Origin: Peronospora farinosa
Taxonomy: Eukaryota > Oomycota > Peronosporomycetes > Peronosporales > Peronosporaceae
DNA length: 18,029 nt
Direction: 5' to 3'
NCBI GenBank assembly: GCA_947646735.1
Contig: CANTFK010000357.1
Span: forward strand, 1 to 18,029
In this document: positions 15,801-18,029 of the stretch, piece by piece
How positions within the stretch are numbered: the stretch's first letter is position 1
Layout: every line of letters starts with the position of its first letter
Notes under the pieces: generated by a model
The model's database searches: none
What the model was told of the DNA's origin: nothing
What the model saw: only the letters and a program-made list of their open reading frames with translations
Translations under genes and position numbers: made by a program

Positions 15801-18029
15801 TCGCGGTGACGGATCGCTATGACGGATCGCGGTCGTCGGATCGCTATATCGGATCGTGGTCACGGATCGCTATGACGGATCGCGGTCACGAATCGCTATG
15901 ACGGATCGCGGTCGGCGGATCGCGGTGACGGATCGCTATGGCAGATCGCGGTGACGGATCGCTGTGACGGATCGCTATGACGGATCGCTGTGACGGATCA
16001 CGGTGACGGATCGCTATGACGGATCGCGGTCGACGGATCGCGGTGACGGATCGCTATGGCAGATCGCTGTGACGGATCGCGGTGACGGATCGCTATGACG
16101 GATCGCGGTCACGAATCGCTATGGCGGATCGCGGTGACGGATCGCTATGACGGATCGCGGTCGTCGGATCGCTATATCGGATCGTGGTCACGGATCGCTG
16201 TGACGGATCGCGGTCACGAATCGCTATGGCGGATCGCGGTCGACGGATCGCGGTGACGGATCGCTATGGTAGATCGCGGTGACGGATCGCTGTGACGGAT
16301 CGCTGTGACAGATCGCGGTGACGGATCGCTATGGCAGATCGCGGTGACGGATCGCTGTGACGGATCGCTATGACGGATCGCTGTGACGGATCACGGTGAC
16401 GGATCGCTATGACGGATCGCGGTCGACGGATCGCGGTGACGGATCGCTATGGCAGATCGCGGTGACGGATCGCGGTCGACGGATCGCTATGACGGATCGC
16501 TGTGACGGATCGCGGTGACGGATCGCTATGACGGATCGCGGTCGACGGATGCGGTCACGAATAGCTATGGCGGATCGCGGTCGACGGATCGCGGTGACGG
16601 ATCGCTATGGCAGATCGCGGTGACGGATCGCTATGGCAGATCGCGGTGACGGATTGCTGTGACGGATCGCTGTGACAGATCGCGGTGACGGATCGCTGTG
16701 ACAGATCGCTGTGACGGATCGCTATGACGGATCGCTAAGACGGATCGCTATGACGGATCGCTATGACGGATCGCTATGACGGATCGCTATGACGGATCGC
16801 GGTCACGAATCGCTATGGCGGATCGCGGTCGTCGGATCGCGGTGACGGATCGCTATGGTAGATCGCGGTGACGGATCGCTATGGCAGATCGCGGTGACGG
16901 ATCGCTGTGACGGATCGTTGTGACAGATCGCGGTGACGGATCGCTATGACGGATCGCGGTCGTCGGATCGCTATATCGGATCGTGGTCACGGATCGCTAT
17001 GACGGATCGCGGTCACGAATCGCTATGGCGGATCGCGGTCGACGGATCGCGGTGACGGATCGCTATGGCAGATCGCGGTGACGGATCGCGATGGCGGATC
17101 GCTATGACGGATCGCGGTCACGAATCGCTATGGCAGATCGCTATGACGGATCGCGGTCACGAATAGCTATGGCGGATCGCGGTCGACGGATCGCGGTGAC
17201 GGATCGCGGTCGTCGGATCGCGGTGACGGATCGCTATGGTAGATCGCGGTGACGGATCGCTATGGCAGATCGCGGTGACGGATCGCTGTGACGGATCGTT
17301 GTGACAGATCGCGGTGACGGATCGCTATGACGGATCGCGGTCGTCGGATCGCTATATCGGATCGTGGTCACGGATCGCTATGACGGATCGCGGTCACGAA
17401 TCGCTATGGCGGATCGCGGTCGACGGATCGCGGTGACGGATCGCTATGGCAGATCGCGGTGACGGATCGCTGTGACGGATCGTTGTGACAGATCGCGGTG
17501 ACGGATCGCTATGACGGATCGCGGTCGTCGGATCGCTATATCGGATCGTGGTCACGGATCGCTATGACGGATCGCGGTCACGAATCGCTATGGCAGATCG
17601 CGGTGACGGATTGCTGTGACGGATCGCTGTGACAGATCGCGGTGACGGATCGCTGTGACAGATCGCTGTGACGGATCGCTGTGACAGATCGCTATGACGG
17701 ATCGCTAAGACGGATCGCTATGACGGATCGCTATGACGGATCGCTATGACGGATCGCTATGACGGATCGCGGTCACGAATCGCTATGGCGGATCGCGGTC
17801 GTCGGATCGCGGTGACGGATCGTTGTGACAGATCGCGGTGACGGATCGCTATGACGGATCGCGGTCGTCGGATCGCTATATCGGATCGTGGTCACGGATC
17901 GCTATGACGGATCGCGGTCACGAATCGCTATGGCAGATCGCGGTGACGGATTGCTGTGACGGATCGCTGTGACAGATCGCGGTGACGGATCGCTGTGACG
18001 AGATCGCTGTGACGGATCGCGGTGACAGA
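12880..18029. repeat. Satellite array B, about 390 monomers of 13-14 bp, runs off the window
   Basis: Uninterrupted tandem monomers of the type RGATCGC-(TAT/GGT/TGT)-(GAC/GGC/CAC/CGAC/CGTC/ATC). The first 180 bases resemble array A (gtcgacgg, ctatggcagatcgcggagacgg). From about 13100 new variants dominate: cgtcggatcgctatatcgg, gatcgtggtcacgg, cacgaatcgctatg, ctgtgacagatcgc. Phrase order is conserved: the marker ctatatcgg occurs 16 times, five times at a spacing of exactly 184 bases (about 14 monomers). Position argues that the array belongs to the 5' LTR, as array A does in the 3' LTR; its far end is not visible. No coding, promoter or spacer structure is seen in it. Confidence 0.95.
13560..15950. 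repeat. Higher-order duplication within array B (offset about 1681 bp)
   Basis: The marker ctatatcgg at 13783, 13979 and 14163 recurs at 15464, 15660 and 15844, an offset of 1681 bases with the same internal spacings (196 and 184). The rarer marker gaatagc at 13605 has a partner at 15272, one 13-base monomer off that offset, where the second copy has an extra unit. A further copy with a similar start lies near 17161. An independent duplication with offset 1195 links 13231/13415 to 14426/14610. Confidence 0.8.

Larger units (their letters stand above)
704..18029 (-). mobile_element. Ty3/gypsy LTR retrotransposon with chromodomain, dual RNase H, antisense accessory gene and satellite-bearing LTRs (5' LTR runs off the window)
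   Basis: On the minus strand the order is 5' LTR (12203 to beyond 18029), PBS (12184-12201), Gag, protease, RT, RNase H 1, RNase H 2, integrase, chromodomain (to 4590), an antisense gene (4384-2065), a possible polypurine tract (1967-1982) and 3' LTR (about 1930-704). RT-RNase H-integrase order is that of Ty3/gypsy (Metaviridae). The extra RNase H plus chromodomain fits the oomycete gypsy lineage with archaeal-type RNase H described in the literature (Chronos, named from memory). The two LTR unique parts differ at about 15 of 677 positions, so the insertion is moderately young, yet the coding region has many stops and frameshifts. It cannot code for its own movement as assembled. Confidence 0.85.

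Noticed and set aside
12880..18029. CRISPR-like array
   Set aside because: There are no unique spacers between repeats; the monomers are contiguous and variant-rich, and the context is a eukaryotic retrotransposon.
12880..18029. Telomeric or centromeric satellite
   Set aside because: The units do not resemble TTTAGGG-type telomere repeats, and nothing in the sequence points to a centromere. Position inside an LTR explains it better.

Overview
The window looks like eukaryotic repeat DNA, most likely from an oomycete (Peronosporales: Phytophthora or a downy mildew). The evidence is a Ty3/gypsy retrotransposon with a chromodomain integrase and a second, cellular-type RNase H. Its Gag and Pol wording matches what I remember of Phytophthora elements; no database could be consulted. 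I see no host gene, tRNA, rRNA or CRISPR array. There is no intact protein-coding gene: every coding region carries stops or frameshifts.

Layout from left to right. 1-146 is AT-rich sequence. 147-703 is a minus-strand reverse-transcriptase fragment of an older related element, into which the main element appears to have inserted. 704 to about 1930 is the 3' LTR of the main minus-strand element; it contains a 530-bp array of 13-14 bp monomers. 2065-4384 is a decayed gene on the plus strand, antisense to gag-pol. It encodes an acidic/serine-rich N-terminus, a coiled coil, a Lys-rich basic region and a C-terminal domain. 4590-11798 is the decayed gag-pol read right to left: Gag with two CCHC knuckles, aspartic protease, RT, a degenerate RNase H, an intact-looking second RNase H, integrase (DD35E) and chromodomain. 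12184-12201 is the primer binding site. 12203-12879 is the unique part of the 5' LTR. 12880-18029 is more than 5.1 kb of the same satellite, running off the window.

The element would have worked by tRNA-primed reverse transcription (a tRNA-Tyr-like primer is inferred) and chromodomain-guided integration. The antisense gene is an accessory cargo of unknown function. The striking feature is that the LTR carries a satellite array: about 40 monomers in one LTR and at least about 390 in the other, where new variants are organised into a 184-bp higher-order unit and larger duplications. The tetramer GATC is about 4-5 times more frequent than expected even outside the array, and the satellite core CGGATCGC also occurs in the element's coding regions.
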